DNA of 64,000 nucleotides from Aquatica leii (Eukaryota; Arthropoda; Insecta; Coleoptera; Lampyridae), in the NCBI GenBank assembly GCA_035610365.1, contig CM069434.1:103280806-103344805 (forward strand). Direction: 5' to 3'. The translations under genes and the position numbers were made by a program. This document shows positions 1 to 10,920 of the stretch, piece after piece. The notes beneath the pieces were generated by a model. The model saw nothing but the letters and a program-made list of their open reading frames with translations, was not told the origin of the DNA and ran no database searches. Within the stretch, counting starts at the first letter, position 1. Each line of letters starts with the position of its first letter.

Positions 1-1065
1 TAAACCAAACGGTAAGCGCGTGAATTGGAATAACCCACGGTTCGGAACTGTAAAAGCGGTATACTGCTTAGACTCTTCGCTTAAAGGAATCTGCCAATAA
101 GCGGACTTAATGTCGAGAGATGAAATAAACTTAGCGTCACGAAGACGATCTAAAATAGACGAAACGTAAGGTAAAGGATAAGCGTCCTTTTCGGTAACTT
201 TGTTGACTTTTCTAAAGTCCACGCAAAAACGATAAGAGTTGTCCTTCTTCTTCACCAATAAGATCGGGCTCGACCAAGCGCTGTTTGATTTTTCTACAAC
301 GCCTAACTTCAACATTTTTTCTAACTCCAGATCGATTTGTTTCTGGATAAACGGCGAAACTCGGTAATACCGTTGCTTAATTGGTTCGGAAGTAGTCTTG
401 ATCTGATGTTCGATCAAGTTGGTGCATCCAAAATTTTCATTCGAAGAAGAAAAATGATTACTAACTAAATTGTCTAACTGATTGAGCTGTTCTGAGGAAA
501 GATCGAGACGAGACTGAATAACTGAATCTTTATCTTCCAATTGTGAAATGGTGTCCATATTTTCGAAACGCCACTCACCTTTTCTAAGATCAGGAACGAT
601 ACTTGCTTGTTTCCAAAAATCAACGCCTAAAATTAAATTATGCGGAACGTCAGGAACAACTAAAACTTCTAAAACAACAATTTTTCCTTTAAGTTCGATT
701 GGGACGAGAAGTGAACCTAAACTTTGTACTGATTTACCATTAGCGACAATACAATTAACTTTAACTGACTTGTTTAACTTCAAACCTAATTGACTAAAAA
801 TTTCCCAACCCTTAGAACCAACAATAGTGCGAGAAGCGCCACTATCTAATAAACTTAAAATTTCGTGACCAAAAACTTTAACGTAGACAAAAGGTCTTTC
901 GTCAGACTCAGCAGACTCTAAAACATAATCCAACACGACTTTATTCTTATCAAAACTCTTTTTCTTCAAAGAATGCAAACTATTAAAATAGACAGCCGAT
1001 TTAACTTTAACCTCTGACGTCACTAAACGGCTTCTTAGTACGTCCTTTACTCGTTTCCCGAACAC
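1..1065 (-). CDS. pol: Gypsy-type pol, protease and reverse transcriptase, partial at window edge
   Basis: The minus-strand frame is open from base 1065 to the window edge (355 codons, no stop). About 70 codons in, the aspartic-protease motif LLDSGASRTIVG appears, followed by the protease flap region and LILGVDFW. The reverse-transcriptase part begins near base 290 with WSSPILLVKKKD, then FCVDFRKVNKVTEKDAYPLP, SSLDIKSAYWQIPL and finally LPFGL at the edge. This order is typical of Ty3/gypsy pol. RNase H and integrase should lie to the left of the window. The frame overlaps the end of gag and is offset by -1 from it, so it is probably expressed as a Gag-Pol fusion by frameshifting, not from its own ATG. 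The lack of any stop or frameshift in gag or in this part of pol suggests a young, possibly competent copy. Confidence 0.9.
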   Translation of the reverse strand, partial: MFGKRVKDVLRSRLVTSEVKVKSAVYFNSLHSLKKKSFDKNKVVLDYVLESAESDERPFVYVKVFGHEILSLLDSGASRTIVGSKGWEIFSQLGLKLNKSVKVNCIVANGKSVQSLGSLLVPIELKGKIVVLEVLVVPDVPHNLILGVDFWKQASIVPDLRKGEWRFENMDTISQLEDKDSVIQSRLDLSSEQLNQLDNLVSNHFSSSNENFGCTNLIEHQIKTTSEPIKQRYYRVSPFIQKQIDLELEKMLKLGVVEKSNSAWSSPILLVKKKDNSYRFCVDFRKVNKVTEKDAYPLPYVSSILDRLRDAKFISSLDIKSAYWQIPLSEESKQYTAFTVPNRGLFQFTRLPFGL

Positions 1066-2450
1066 TTAGAACAAGTGCGGACCGTAACGTTAGATTTTCC
1101 ACAACGATAACAAAATAAACCTTTCTTAGGTTCTTTGCAAGAAGCAGCTCGATGGTTAGGCTTCCTACAATTCCAACACAATTGCGGACTACTTCGATTA
1201 GAAGAAGCAGGCGCATTAACGATAGCTAACCTTCTTGAAGAAGGTGCGATACTAGAAGACGGTAGGCGTGAATTTTGTCTAACAGGTGGTGTAGATTTTT
1301 CACCACTACTAACGTTATTTGAAGAACGAGAAACGGCAATGTCCTTAACTTGAGATGTTACATAAGCGAGATCAGGCTCCATGTCCTGCTTTCTACGAGA
1401 CGGAGGCGTGTAAGCTTCAATAGCTTGCATGCGGTCCTCGATAATACGACCAAATTTAATTAACTCCTCAATTGAAGTAACCGACGACAAACCAAGCTGA
1501 GTTTGATAAACGGCAGAAATATTTCTTAATAAAATCTTTAACTGCTTTTCTTCAGAAAAAGGTTCATCGAGACGTGAAAACATGTTGCGAATAATTGCAA
1601 CGTAAATACCCATAGGTTCATCATTAGCTTGAGTGCGACGCTTAATTTCTTCAATAAGACGTTCGTCATAATCGGTAGGCTGGAATTGTTCGCGTAAAAA
1701 CTTAACTAAGTCTTCCCAAGAATTTACTGAATTACGAATAGATCTAACGAAAATCAATGCATGACCTGTAAAAAGATCAGTACACTCCAAAAATAACTGA
1801 TGACTTGAAACGTTACGCGATAATTGAAGTTCGGCAACTCGTTCTAAAAATGCATTCAATGAAATTGACTTTGCATCACCAGAAAACTTTAAGTTCCATT
1901 TTGAAACTGAAACACTCTTAACATGACTAATAAAATTTTGACTAACAGCAGAAGACGTCGGTAAAGCGTTATCAACTACAGAAGGTTGAACGACAGGTTC
2001 GATGACTTCATCGGCGGAAGTAGACGGATTTGAAACAACAATTTGTTTATCCAAAAGTTCATACTGCGAAATTAAAACAACTAAATCTTTTAAAAACTCA
2101 TCTTTAACTTGAGAATCGTCACCTTGAATAGGAATTGAATTGCCAATACGGTTTAACAAATATTTAATTTTGGTTTCAATTGTAGAAGAAATTTTTGTAG
2201 TCGGAGTAATTTTTAATGAATCTATTAATTTTCTAAGCTCATCGATACCTTCACGAATCGCTAATTTATCTGCATTAAAATCGAAAGGATACACGGGACG
2301 AGATAATTTTCCGGTAGCTTCTTCAATAAGAAAATTCTTGAGTAAACCTCGTAACACGACAACACCTAAAGATGCATCACCGCCTCTAATCAAAATTTCA
2401 TAACGTAATTCGTTGTGCGATAAACGATCAACGATCAATTTGTAACCCAT
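1047..2450 (-). CDS. gag: Gypsy-type Gag polyprotein with CCHC zinc knuckle
   Basis: This is an intact 467-residue frame starting at an ATG (2448-2450). The middle part (about residues 190-330) has the hydrophilic, helix-rich layout of a retrotransposon capsid, including the stretch WEDLVKFLREQF. The C-terminus carries a perfect CCHC knuckle, CWNCRKPNHRAASC, then a second cysteine cluster, CYRCGKSNVTVRTCSKC, where the usual histidine is valine. Knuckle two is therefore probably degenerate or a different zinc site. Gag packages element RNA in cytoplasmic particles. The stop lies 3 bases past the slippery heptamer, and pol follows in the -1 frame. The same two-cluster tail occurs in the decayed gypsy element near 53 kb, which suggests related lineages. 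Confidence 0.88.
   Translation of the reverse strand: MGYKLIVDRLSHNELRYEILIRGGDASLGVVVLRGLLKNFLIEEATGKLSRPVYPFDFNADKLAIREGIDELRKLIDSLKITPTTKISSTIETKIKYLLNRIGNSIPIQGDDSQVKDEFLKDLVVLISQYELLDKQIVVSNPSTSADEVIEPVVQPSVVDNALPTSSAVSQNFISHVKSVSVSKWNLKFSGDAKSISLNAFLERVAELQLSRNVSSHQLFLECTDLFTGHALIFVRSIRNSVNSWEDLVKFLREQFQPTDYDERLIEEIKRRTQANDEPMGIYVAIIRNMFSRLDEPFSEEKQLKILLRNISAVYQTQLGLSSVTSIEELIKFGRIIEDRMQAIEAYTPPSRRKQDMEPDLAYVTSQVKDIAVSRSSNNVSSGEKSTPPVRQNSRLPSSSIAPSSRRLAIVNAPASSNRSSPQLCWNCRKPNHRAASCKEPKKGLFCYRCGKSNVTVRTCSKCSGNE
1053..1059 (-). promoter_or_regulatory. Putative -1 ribosomal frameshift site GGGAAAC
   Basis: On the minus strand the last gag codons read TCG GGA AAC GAG TAA. The heptamer G GGA AAC fits the canonical X XXY YYZ slippery pattern in the gag frame, and a -1 slip there enters the open pol frame, with the gag stop only two codons downstream. 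The frame relationship and heptamer are seen directly. Function is inferred from known retroviral and retrotransposon sites of this form. I did not confirm a downstream pseudoknot. Confidence 0.75.
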
Positions 2451-2529
2451 TTTAAAATGTAATTACAAAACGGTAAAATCTTCCAAAAATCACGAAACTT
2501 AACAGGCAAACTAAAATTCGAAAAAGGGC

Positions 2530-2547
2530 CACACGCTGGAGACGCCA
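2530..2547 (-). other. Candidate primer binding site of the edge gypsy element
   Basis: About 80 bases upstream of gag, the minus strand reads TGGCGTCTCCAGCGTGTG. It begins with the TGG expected opposite a tRNA CCA end. I could not match it confidently to one tRNA. Position and TGG start are seen; priming function is inferred. Confidence 0.35.
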
Positions 2548-4319
2548 AATTATTTATGTTACATGCCAAAATTAACACAAAGTCACTGCCTGCAATGTAG
2601 TAACATAAACGGGGGTTGTGCCATTAGCTCAATGGAGAAGGGTGGGTTTTATTTAAAATTCCGTGAAAAATTGGAAACGCGATCGTCGTAAAAATGGAAC
2701 TAGAACGGTAAAATAGTCAAATAATCGGTAAGGGCGCCAATCAAGGATTTCTATAAGGGAAGCTTTCAAACCCCTGATTACCTGAAAGCTCATCCGGTTG
2801 GTTACAACCCCAGAACTTACCTTGGGTTGTAACAATTCTGAAAAACACTTAAACAAAAATTTACGTATGCGACGGCTAAATGAATAAAAGCTCTTTACAT
2901 TTAACAATTTAACATTTATTGATTGAATATTTAAAACCAAGACAAAATAAAATAACAAGTACTAATTGATATCAAATAAATTTGAATAAAAGAAATGAAA
3001 TAATCTTAAACAAACAAGAATGAACAATTTACACACAAAACATTACATTAAAATCAATAAAAAGAAATGCTACTACAATAGCGTTAACTCGACGTTTTCA
3101 AATAACGCAATTAAATCTCAAGATCTTGGCCGCATATTTATAACAAACAAATTAAATAACACAAAAAAAAACAATACAGTTTATAACATAAATATGTCCG
3201 AACTTTAATTCGAACTAAACAAAATATAGTTTATAAGTCGTTACATTATCATATATTCGAAATACGAAACACTTCTCAACGCAACAAAACAAAGTTAATT
3301 GATTTTAATTTCGCGCAAACACTATACGTGTTCATTGAAATAATTAAATTCAACGTTAGTCGTAATTTCAATTGACTTAAAAATTGAAAGCTTTTACTGC
3401 ATTTTTAATCGCGGGACACTGCACGATCAAACAACAAAATCGATAAATACCTTAATTCTTAATTGGTGACACCGGTTGAACTTTGGTCCAGTGGTTTTGA
3501 AAGCTAACACCTCGATGGACTTCGGCTGCTTCCCAAACAATAGAACAACGACGGAAGATATATCTCACAATTTAATTTTATAACCGCCACAGGCGAATTT
3601 AGGATTTAATCATATACCACCACAACATTAAACCCCACAAACGTAACAGTTTATGTTTCAGAAATCACGAATTTTACACAAGCCGTACTATACGAAATTT
3701 GAAGAAAAGTAACATTTTTCTCCACCACCTTAATTTTCACGATTTCTGACTAACTTCCGCGGTTCTACATAACGTCAGAGGGTAAATTACCCTATATCTG
3801 CACTACATCTCACGGTAACCGGTATTTTTCATCACGACCCACGATCGAATGCTGCCAAAAAAATCTAACTTTTCCAACACTTCCTATCCCCTACTTAACT
3901 AATTGCATGTGCGCAGTCAATTCGTGGTAAAAGAAAAAAACATTGAACAAACGAGAAAAACAAAGATGAAAATTATAATTAGTCGCATGCGTTTTCGCAC
4001 GTAGACTTTGGTTCACACAAGAACGCTGAGACTTGCATTACTGCAGGTGGCTTAATCAAAGTGTAATTACCAAGAAAAATGTATCAACTTACATTCCACA
4101 AAGGAAGTCGTAAATTATATTGAATTGGTATTCTACGAAGATAACTAAATAAAGTACTAAAACAAAAACAAAACTACGGATCTGTATGCATTTAAAAGAA
4201 AATTTCAATAATGATTGAAAACAACTTGAAATATCATTAAACTCAAACCACACAAACAATAAACAAAACGTTCTTGATGCTAATACTAAATTAATAAATC
4301 GAAACACACAAAAAAAAAA
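2548..4319 (-). other. Possible 5' LTR and leader of the edge gypsy element; no gene seen
   Basis: This stretch lies upstream of gag on the minus strand, so the 5' LTR should be here. Just 5' of the candidate primer site the strand reads GCATGTAACA, and TGTTAC-type starts occur near 2606 and 3715, but I could not fix an LTR start because the partner LTR is outside the window. No convincing coding sequence is present; the short open frames here lack any recognisable domain. Confidence 0.3.
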
Positions 4320-4355
4320 AACTTACGGTGACTTTTACAACGAAATTCAAACGCA

Positions 4356-4436
4356 GGTTACAAATTTCACAACATGTTTCGGCCGAAAACAATAAAAAAA
4401 AACAGTTAAATTATTGAGGCCATCTTCAGGTGAACA
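4356..4436 (-). ncRNA. Hammerhead-ribozyme-like motif in the Penelope 3' region
   Basis: On the minus strand the order is TTCAC, CTGAAGA, T, GGCC, a 30-base AT-rich loop, GGCC, GAAA, CATGTT, GTGAA. TTCAC and GTGAA pair perfectly as stem I, GGCC pairs with GGCC as stem II, and CUGAAGA and GAAA are the hammerhead core strands. A two-base-pair AC/GU stem III with a tiny loop puts cleavage after GUU. Penelope-like elements are known to carry minimal type I hammerheads with such short stem III. An extra U sits between CUGAAGA and stem II, so the fold is not textbook, but the second candidate at 61.86 kb has the same U. Confidence 0.6.
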
Positions 4437-4859
4437 TCTCTAAAATTAATAAAATTAATATTAGTGTTAATTAAGTTTAAGATTATGAAATTATTTGTAA
4501 CAAAATTCAATGAACTGATAACATTATAACAAAGGTGAAGATAAACTTACCAATTAGGTTTGTAACATGTTCATATAAATATTAGTTATTATTTAAATTA
4601 TTAACATTATAAAAATTTTTATTATTGAAATTGAATCATTAATCTAAATTTAAATTGAAAATTTTTAAAATTTATTAAAAGTTAAAAACATGTGTCCAAA
4701 GTGGCCATGTTGATTGAAATGGAAAATTTTATGTGAAATACTTGTAACTATTCATATAACCTGGTGGGGGTTATAGAAAACTGTAAAAATTTAAACTACA
4801 AACTAACAATACATGTCAAAAATTTATTACCAGATGGAGCTGGTCAAACACAAGTTTGG

Positions 4860-6915
4860 TCAAGAATAATTTAATTTTAATTGAAAGAAATTAATTTGGT
4901 CGTTAATACGATCAGTTTTAGGTGAGGATTCAATGTATATGTATTCCAACAAGTTAAGTCTATAATCTTTATTCGCTATTGGGTGGATTAAAGAGGCTGA
5001 TTTGAAAGAATAATCGTTAGTAATTACATGAAGTGCAAATGTGGAATTAATAGAAAATGGATCTGATTTATATTTATTCGGATTAGACAAAAATCTTAAG
5101 TGTTCCTTGAGTCTGATCTTAAAGGATCTATATGTCCTGCCTATATATTTCTTATTGCATGAACAAACAATTTCGTAAACACCCGATTTATTATTGATAT
5201 CGATAGGAGTTTTAGTATTATCAAATAACTGTTTAATATTAAGAGGACTAGAATAACAAAGTTTAAATACGGAATTATTAGATTTATTAATGTGATTAAC
5301 TAGTTTATGTAAAGAAGGAATAAAAGGAATAGCGAAGTAGTTTGAAATTTCAATTTTAGACGAGTTTAGAGAAGTGTTCGAATTGATGCAATGTTTAAGA
5401 AAATTTTTGTTATACAGTTTATCTATCAAATAAAAAGGAAAACCGTTTGCTGAAGCAATCTTATAAATAGTATTTAATTCAAATTGAAAATCAGAATTAT
5501 TTAAGGGTAAGGAAAAAAGGCGGTTGAAAAAATAGTTAAATGCAGCAAATTTATGTGAATACGGGTGGTGAGAATCATATGGAATAACATGATTAGTTGT
5601 AGTTGGTTTCCTATGAATATTAAAATCAAAGTTATGGTTGTTGAGAGTAATATATAAATCTAAAAAAACTATTTTATTATTAACAGGAAATTCGACTGTG
5701 AATTGAATGCGTTGATGAATGTTATTAAGAAAATTTAGAAAAGATTGTACGTGTTCGACTTCCACTTTAAAAACACAAAGGATATCATCAACATAACGAT
5801 TCCAGAATAGGACATGATCATTAAATAAATGAGAGTTACTAATGTGATTAATTTCAAGATTTTTAAGAAAAATTTCTGCTAAGATGGGTGATAATGAATA
5901 GCCCATAGGTAAGCCTTGTAATTGTCTATAAATCTTATTATTAAATTGGAAGAAAACATTATTAAGACAGAATTCGGTTAGATTAACTATTTGTGGTGAA
6001 ATCAGATCTGGATAGTCAAAATGAATTAATAAGTCAGTAATCATGTCTAAAACTTCGGGAATAGGTACTGATGGAAATAAATTTACGACATCAAAAGAAA
6101 TCATAATGATATTAGCATTCTTAGGAATAGAAACCTTGTTGAGGTTGTTGATGAGTTGTTCACTGTTAAGAATGGAGTAAGAAGATTTGGAATTCGTATT
6201 ATGAGTGAAAAATTTTGAAAGAAATTTCGACAAAAGAATTTAAATAATTAACTGTTGGTCTAACAGGAATATTCTGTTTATGAATTTTTGGGAGACTGTA
6301 AAGTCTAGGTAAACAAGGGTTAGTTGCAACTAATTGAGAGGGAGTTTTATTAAAGAATGTAAGCACATTAGATGAATCTAATAAAAGATTTTTTGTATTG
6401 AAATTGAATTTGTTTAAGGAAAAATTATTAATTATTTTAAAGTCTTCAGACTCAAGGAACAGTTCAGTTTTACGAATGTAATCCGATTTGTTTTGAATTA
6501 CTAAACAGTTGCCTTTGTCGGCTTTAGATAAAATGAGGTTAGAATCTTTAATTTTTTTTTTGTTTGATATTTTTAATGGTTTTATTGTAATTTTGTTTAG
6601 GACGATTTTTATGAAAATTAGGAGGAACGTGATTCAAATTAGTCAGATTATTAGGAATCGATTTCTTAATCAGAGAAAAAATTTGATTATCTGTGTTAAA
6701 TTTATCTTTATATTTGTCTGTAACTATTTCCATGGTGGCTTTAAAATTATTAAAATTAATTAAATTAACTGGTAGCTTAGGGGCAAATTTTAGACCTTTA
6801 TCGAATAGCGAAAATTCGTCTTTGGAGAAAGTAGCATTAGATAAGTTAAGTGTTCTATCATGAAAATTGAAGGCAACATCTGTGTTAATATTTTTACTGT
6901 TATCAAAATTATTTT
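4860..6915 (-). pseudogene. Penelope-like reverse transcriptase with GIY-YIG endonuclease, two frameshifts
   Basis: Three consecutive frames together make most of a Penelope-type protein. Segment one (about 6915-6548) is the N-terminal region, for example NLSNATFSKDEFSLFDKGLKF. Segment two (about 6547-6240) has ILSKADKGNCLVI and LYSLPKIHK. Segment three (6233-4860, 457 codons, no internal stop) holds the catalytic core SFDVVNLFPSVP, LPMGYSLSPILAE and the YVDD active site, then a GIY-YIG nuclease (GVYEIVCSCNKKYIGRTYRS...RLKEH) in its last 110 residues. Single frame changes occur near 6545, in a run of T on the plus strand, and near 6235. The protein would copy element RNA onto nicked DNA. The two frame breaks make this copy probably inactive, although segment three alone is well preserved. 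Confidence 0.85.
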
Positions 6916-8736
6916 TTTCATCTACTTATAATTAGTAGGATCTATTAAAAAAAGTAGATATTCCAAATTTAAAGAAAAACTAAGTAATTATTCATTTATA
7001 ACATGCATAATTTAGTGAGCTACCCTATGCAAATAACAAAAAACATACACATATTAATCTATTTAATCATAATTATTTTTGTTAATCTATTTATAAATAG
7101 AATAATCTATTAAAAAAGGTAGATATTGTTTTATTATGCGTTACTTCAGTTCAATAGAAAAATTAATAAACTATACGGTTACTGTTGGCTATGTCTGTAC
7201 ACAGAGTAATTAATTAGTACATTACTCTTTTAAACGTTTTAGCACTTGCTTTTTTAATAAAATTAATTAACACAAATATAATTTTGTCGTGTATTGTTTC
7301 TTTAAATAACAATAATTTTAAATAGTTTTCTTTGCTGCGCAATAATATATCACAAACATTACAGAATGTATTGTGTTTATTTTATCTGCATAATAAATCC
7401 AATCTGTTGCAAAACTGTATGAGTTATAAAAAATTTTCATTTTCTTCCGTGCTCATTTAAAAATATACAAATTTTAAAAAAAAGATGCAATTTCTGTGTG
7501 CAAATTCAAAGTTCTCGCACTCTGTAAAAGAAGAAATCGTTTTAATTAGATCTGAAAATAAAATACAATTGTTTCTGTCTTTACAAGGTGAATTTTTTTT
7601 GTCTAGCGCCTATAACACAATTTTATATAATTATGTTTAGTTTACTATAAAAATTCTTATGTCTGTACTTAAATAGTGTTTTTTTATTATGTTTGTTTTA
7701 AGTTTTATCAACAAATCCCGTTATTTGTAAACACTCTGTATATTAACTATAAGCTTATTAAATAAAAAACAAAAGAAATGTTATAAAAATACAATTAATA
7801 TACAATAAGAAAACAAAAACATAATATTTAATTTTAAAAATAAATTTATTTAGCTGATGATGTAATGAACAAAAAACTTTAAATAATATTCTTACGCGCG
7901 TATTACAATTTTTTTTTGGTATTTTCTAGACGTATTCGTACTTTTAATTAATAATTCTAGAAACATATTTTCTAATAACAAGAATTGTTTAAAATATTGG
8001 TGCTTAAAGCAAAAATCCAAGTTTTAATGAATATTAATTCTCTTTAAATAATGTATAAACCTGAGAGTTGCGAAAATACCACCAATCTTGTTAGTGTTAC
8101 TTTCAAGAATTTTACAACTAATGCCAATTTAGTTTTAAATTACCAATACGTAAATAAATAATAAGGATTTACTCTAAATCAATATGTAAATTTAAATCGA
8201 ATTCTTAAAATTAACATTCCCGACGGCCACTGACGTCATGAAAAAAGAAAGTATCCATCAAAGAACGCACTTGGTGCTGCATTTTGTGAAATTAAATTTT
8301 ATTATTGTATTTTGGCCAAAAAAAATGAACCATCAGGTATTTAAAATAAATAAACAAATAAGAACAACAACTGAGAAATCCAGTTTTTGGCGGTTAAATA
8401 ACCTTGGCTTTGCATCGATAGTTAGAGTAAACCGCAATCTATTCGCAAACTGGTTTGGCAGATTGTAAAAACCAATTTCTTGTTTTTCGAATGCAATTTT
8501 TTATTGGAATTCTAGTTCCTTCGAGTAATTGTATTATACGTATGCAACGTAGCTAAAATATGCAAATTTACGTTTAGAATGAAGCGTTCGTGAAGTTTTC
8601 ATTGATGTTAGGTATATTGAAGTAATTTATTTACATATAAACACTTGGTTTCATTGATAGTTGTTTTCCAAATGTTATTAACTTTTATCTGTTTTTAACA
8701 TAACAATAAATTATAAAATTTTAGATGATAATCAAA
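6916..8736. other. AT-rich DNA without a recognised feature
   Basis: There is no coding similarity, repeat boundary or RNA gene I can support. A 76-codon plus-strand frame near 8238-8468 has no recognisable domain and is not called. Confidence 0.5.
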
Positions 8737-8770
8737 GAAGGTTTTTCTGGGTTTTTTGTGAAAGTGTTTT

Positions 8771-8862
8771 TCTCTCTCTCACAATGAATTTTTTTTCTGT
8801 CTCACACATTTTTTTTTCTCTCACACATTTTTTCTCTCTCACACATTTTCTCTCTCACATTG
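8771..8862 (+). repeat. Subterminal CTCTCTCACA-type array, left arm
   Basis: Just inside the outer end are five or six imperfect units of the form CTCTCTCACACATTTTTTT. They are mirrored as GAGAGAG units in the right arm at about 22849-22951. Arrays just inside transposon ends are often transposase-binding repeats; that role is inferred here. Confidence 0.6.
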
Positions 8863-8988
8863 TTACAACATCGCATAATTGGTAATTTTGATTGCGTCGT
8901 GCGTCATGGCGTAACTGGTAATTTTTTATGCGTCATAAAGTCTCATGATTCGAGCGAGAAAGAAAATATTTTTATTTAAAAAAAACTT

Positions 8989-9058
8989 GGGTGTACCTGG
9001 ATTTGAACCCGGGTTTCTTGATTACAAAGCGGCGAACTTAACAGTTGAGCTACGAAAA
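8989..9058 (-). pseudogene. tRNA-like sequence with intact A- and B-box motifs
   Basis: Minus-strand reading gives TAGCTCAACTGTTAAG (A-box-like, 9041-9052) and GGTTCAAATCC (a perfect B box at 8999-9009) at tRNA spacing, ending in ACACCCA. The T stem CCGGG/CCAGG nearly pairs, but the 5' side does not complete an acceptor stem, so it is a tRNA-derived relic, perhaps the head of a SINE or an embedded RNA polymerase III promoter. The right arm keeps only the B-box half (22692-22717). Confidence 0.55.
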
Positions 9059-9384
9059 TAAGTTAATTTTAAACGCTCAATTGTTGCATACAATTGGTTC
9101 TTTGATTACTGAACAAAAGACTTGTAAAATTTATTGTACTTTATTTTTAAATTAAATTAACATTCATGGCATAATTATATCATTTTTCTACAGCATCTAT
9201 GTCATTACGGTTTATCTGGATCTTGATAATTCACGGCAACTGTACACACGGCATCTAATTATATCATTTCTACAGCATCCGTCGTGTTGTGGTGGTTCGA
9301 AACTTCTCTAGTGGTCGGTGCTTTTATATTCTTTCTCTCTTACTCTCAGTACTCTGTAAAGAATCGCTTATTAAAAAAAAAATT

Positions 9385-10416
9385 AGGGCGTGTACTAGTG
9401 TACACATGTAAGAAGTGAAACTTCTTTATGGCCTTATTTTTCGCAAAATGATCTACATGCAACTTTTCAGAAATTGGTTAAATAAAGTTAAATTAGATAA
9501 AGTTTAAACAAAAGGATTTTATTATCATAGACATGAATACAAATAATACAATTATTTTACTTTAACTTTTTGCTACTAAGATTATTACAGCATTTCATTA
9601 ATTGTAATAGAATTATTACTATCATTGTCATCGTTATTATATATTTTTGTAATTAATGGCTTATGGTAACTGAAATATGAAATTGAATATACAAAAATTA
9701 GTTAATTGATTTATAAAAATTAATAACATATTTCAGAATTTATACTCTATGCCAATTAATTGATGTTCATTAAATTAGCAGTCGTATTAATTAAACAAAA
9801 TGATCTACATGCAACTTTTCAGAAATTGGTTAAATAAAGTTAAATTAGATAAAGTTTAAACAAAAGCATTTTATTATCATAGACATGAATACAAAAAAGT
9901 TAAATTAGATAAAGTTTAAACAAAAGGATTTTATTATCATAGACATGAATACAAATAATACAATTATTTCACTTTAACTTTTTGCTACTAAGATTATTAC
10001 AGCATTTCATTAATTTTAATAGAATTATTACTATCATTGTCATCGTTATTATATATTTTTGTAATTAATGGCTTATGGTAACTGAAATATGAAATTGAAT
10101 CTACAAAAATTAGTTAATTGATTTACAAAAATTAATAACATATTTCAGAATTTATACTCTATGCCAATTAATTGATGTTCATTAAATTAGCAGTCGTATT
10201 AATTAAAAATGTGACGCGTAACGAAATAAGCGACATGCTATCCCTACTGCGTTGGAGAAACTGAAAGTACTCTTCGTCTGAACCAACCGTGGTAGGGGCA
10301 AGAAAAAGATGGCGCGTAACGGAAAAATGTGACGGTAAAAAATTTGACGCGTAAAATGTGACGCGTAAAATGTGACGGTAAATTTTTTTCCAACGCTGAT
10401 AAAGAAGTTTCACTTC
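9385..10416 (+). mobile_element. Non-autonomous DNA transposon copy A, inserted in the left arm
   Basis: It starts AGGGCGTGTACTAGTGTACA and ends GATAAAGAAGTTTCACTTC. GAAGTGAAACTTCTTTAT near the 5' end is the reverse complement of the 3' end, so it has terminal or subterminal inverted repeats. The right arm shows the empty site. Flanks are AAAAAAAAATT on both sides, a likely target duplication in a poly-A tract. Internally a block of roughly 350-400 bases is repeated in tandem (about 9434-9790 and 9797-10194), with an extra 60-base unit duplicated near 9837-9955. Subterminal TGACGCGTAA/TGACGGTAA units recur near the 3' end. There is no transposase frame. Confidence 0.8.
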
Positions 10417-10785
10417 AAAAAAAAATTCTAAAAAGTTAATGTTGATTATAAGAAAAATAGCACAAAAACTGCTGCATGCAAATTAGCAAAAAAAATTAAA
10501 TTTAAGAAAATAACTACCAATTTCTTAAGAAAAATTAATGTTACTTGAATATATCAACTGCTTCTTTTTAAACGAGGTGTTGGTTTAATCAACAACATTA
10601 GAAATTAATTTAAAAAAAATTTGAGGGCGTGTACTAGTGTACACATGTAAGAAGTGAAACTTCTTTATGGCCTTATTTTTCGCAAAATGATCTACATGCA
10701 ACTTTTAAGAAATTGGTTAAATAAAGTTAAATTAGATAAAGTTTAAACAAAAGGATTTTATTATCATAGACATGAATACAAATAA

Positions 10786-10804
10786 CCGATTGCGCCACGA
10801 AGGC
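10786..10804 (-). pseudogene. Inverted scrap of the tRNA-Asn 5' end
   Basis: The plus strand CCGATTGCGCCACGAAGGC is the reverse complement of the start of the tRNA-Asn fragment 117 bases downstream, with one mismatch. The two pieces bracket about 115 bases of unrelated DNA. Confidence 0.7.
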
Positions 10805-10920
10805 TGATATTTGATGATTTTGTAGAATTTGTAGAGTATTACAACAACAATTGATCGTATCTTATAGCAACGTTTTGACCGTGTACCTTATAACCATCCG
10901 TTTTGTGACCTAGAGTATGT

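Larger units (their letters stand above)
4320..6915 (-). mobile_element. Penelope-like element, 5'-truncated, minus strand
   Basis: The element runs on the minus strand from an N-terminal coding fragment near 6915, through reverse transcriptase and a GIY-YIG endonuclease ending at 4860, into a 3' region with a hammerhead-like motif at about 4356-4436. The motifs are those of Penelope-like elements: KADKGNCLVI, LPKIHK, QGLPMGYSLSPILAE, YVDDIL and a C-terminal GVYEI...YIGRT block. Coding similarity stops at about 6915, as expected for 5' truncation during target-primed reverse transcription. Exact ends and a target duplication were not resolved. Confidence 0.85.

Noticed and set aside
8238-8468. 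A 76-codon frame just left of the giant repeat
   Set aside because: No domain, no splice context, and composition matches random AT-rich DNA.
9837-9956. Short tandem repeat considered as a CRISPR or satellite array
   Set aside because: Only two 60-base units occur inside a transposon, with no spacers; it is an internal duplication.
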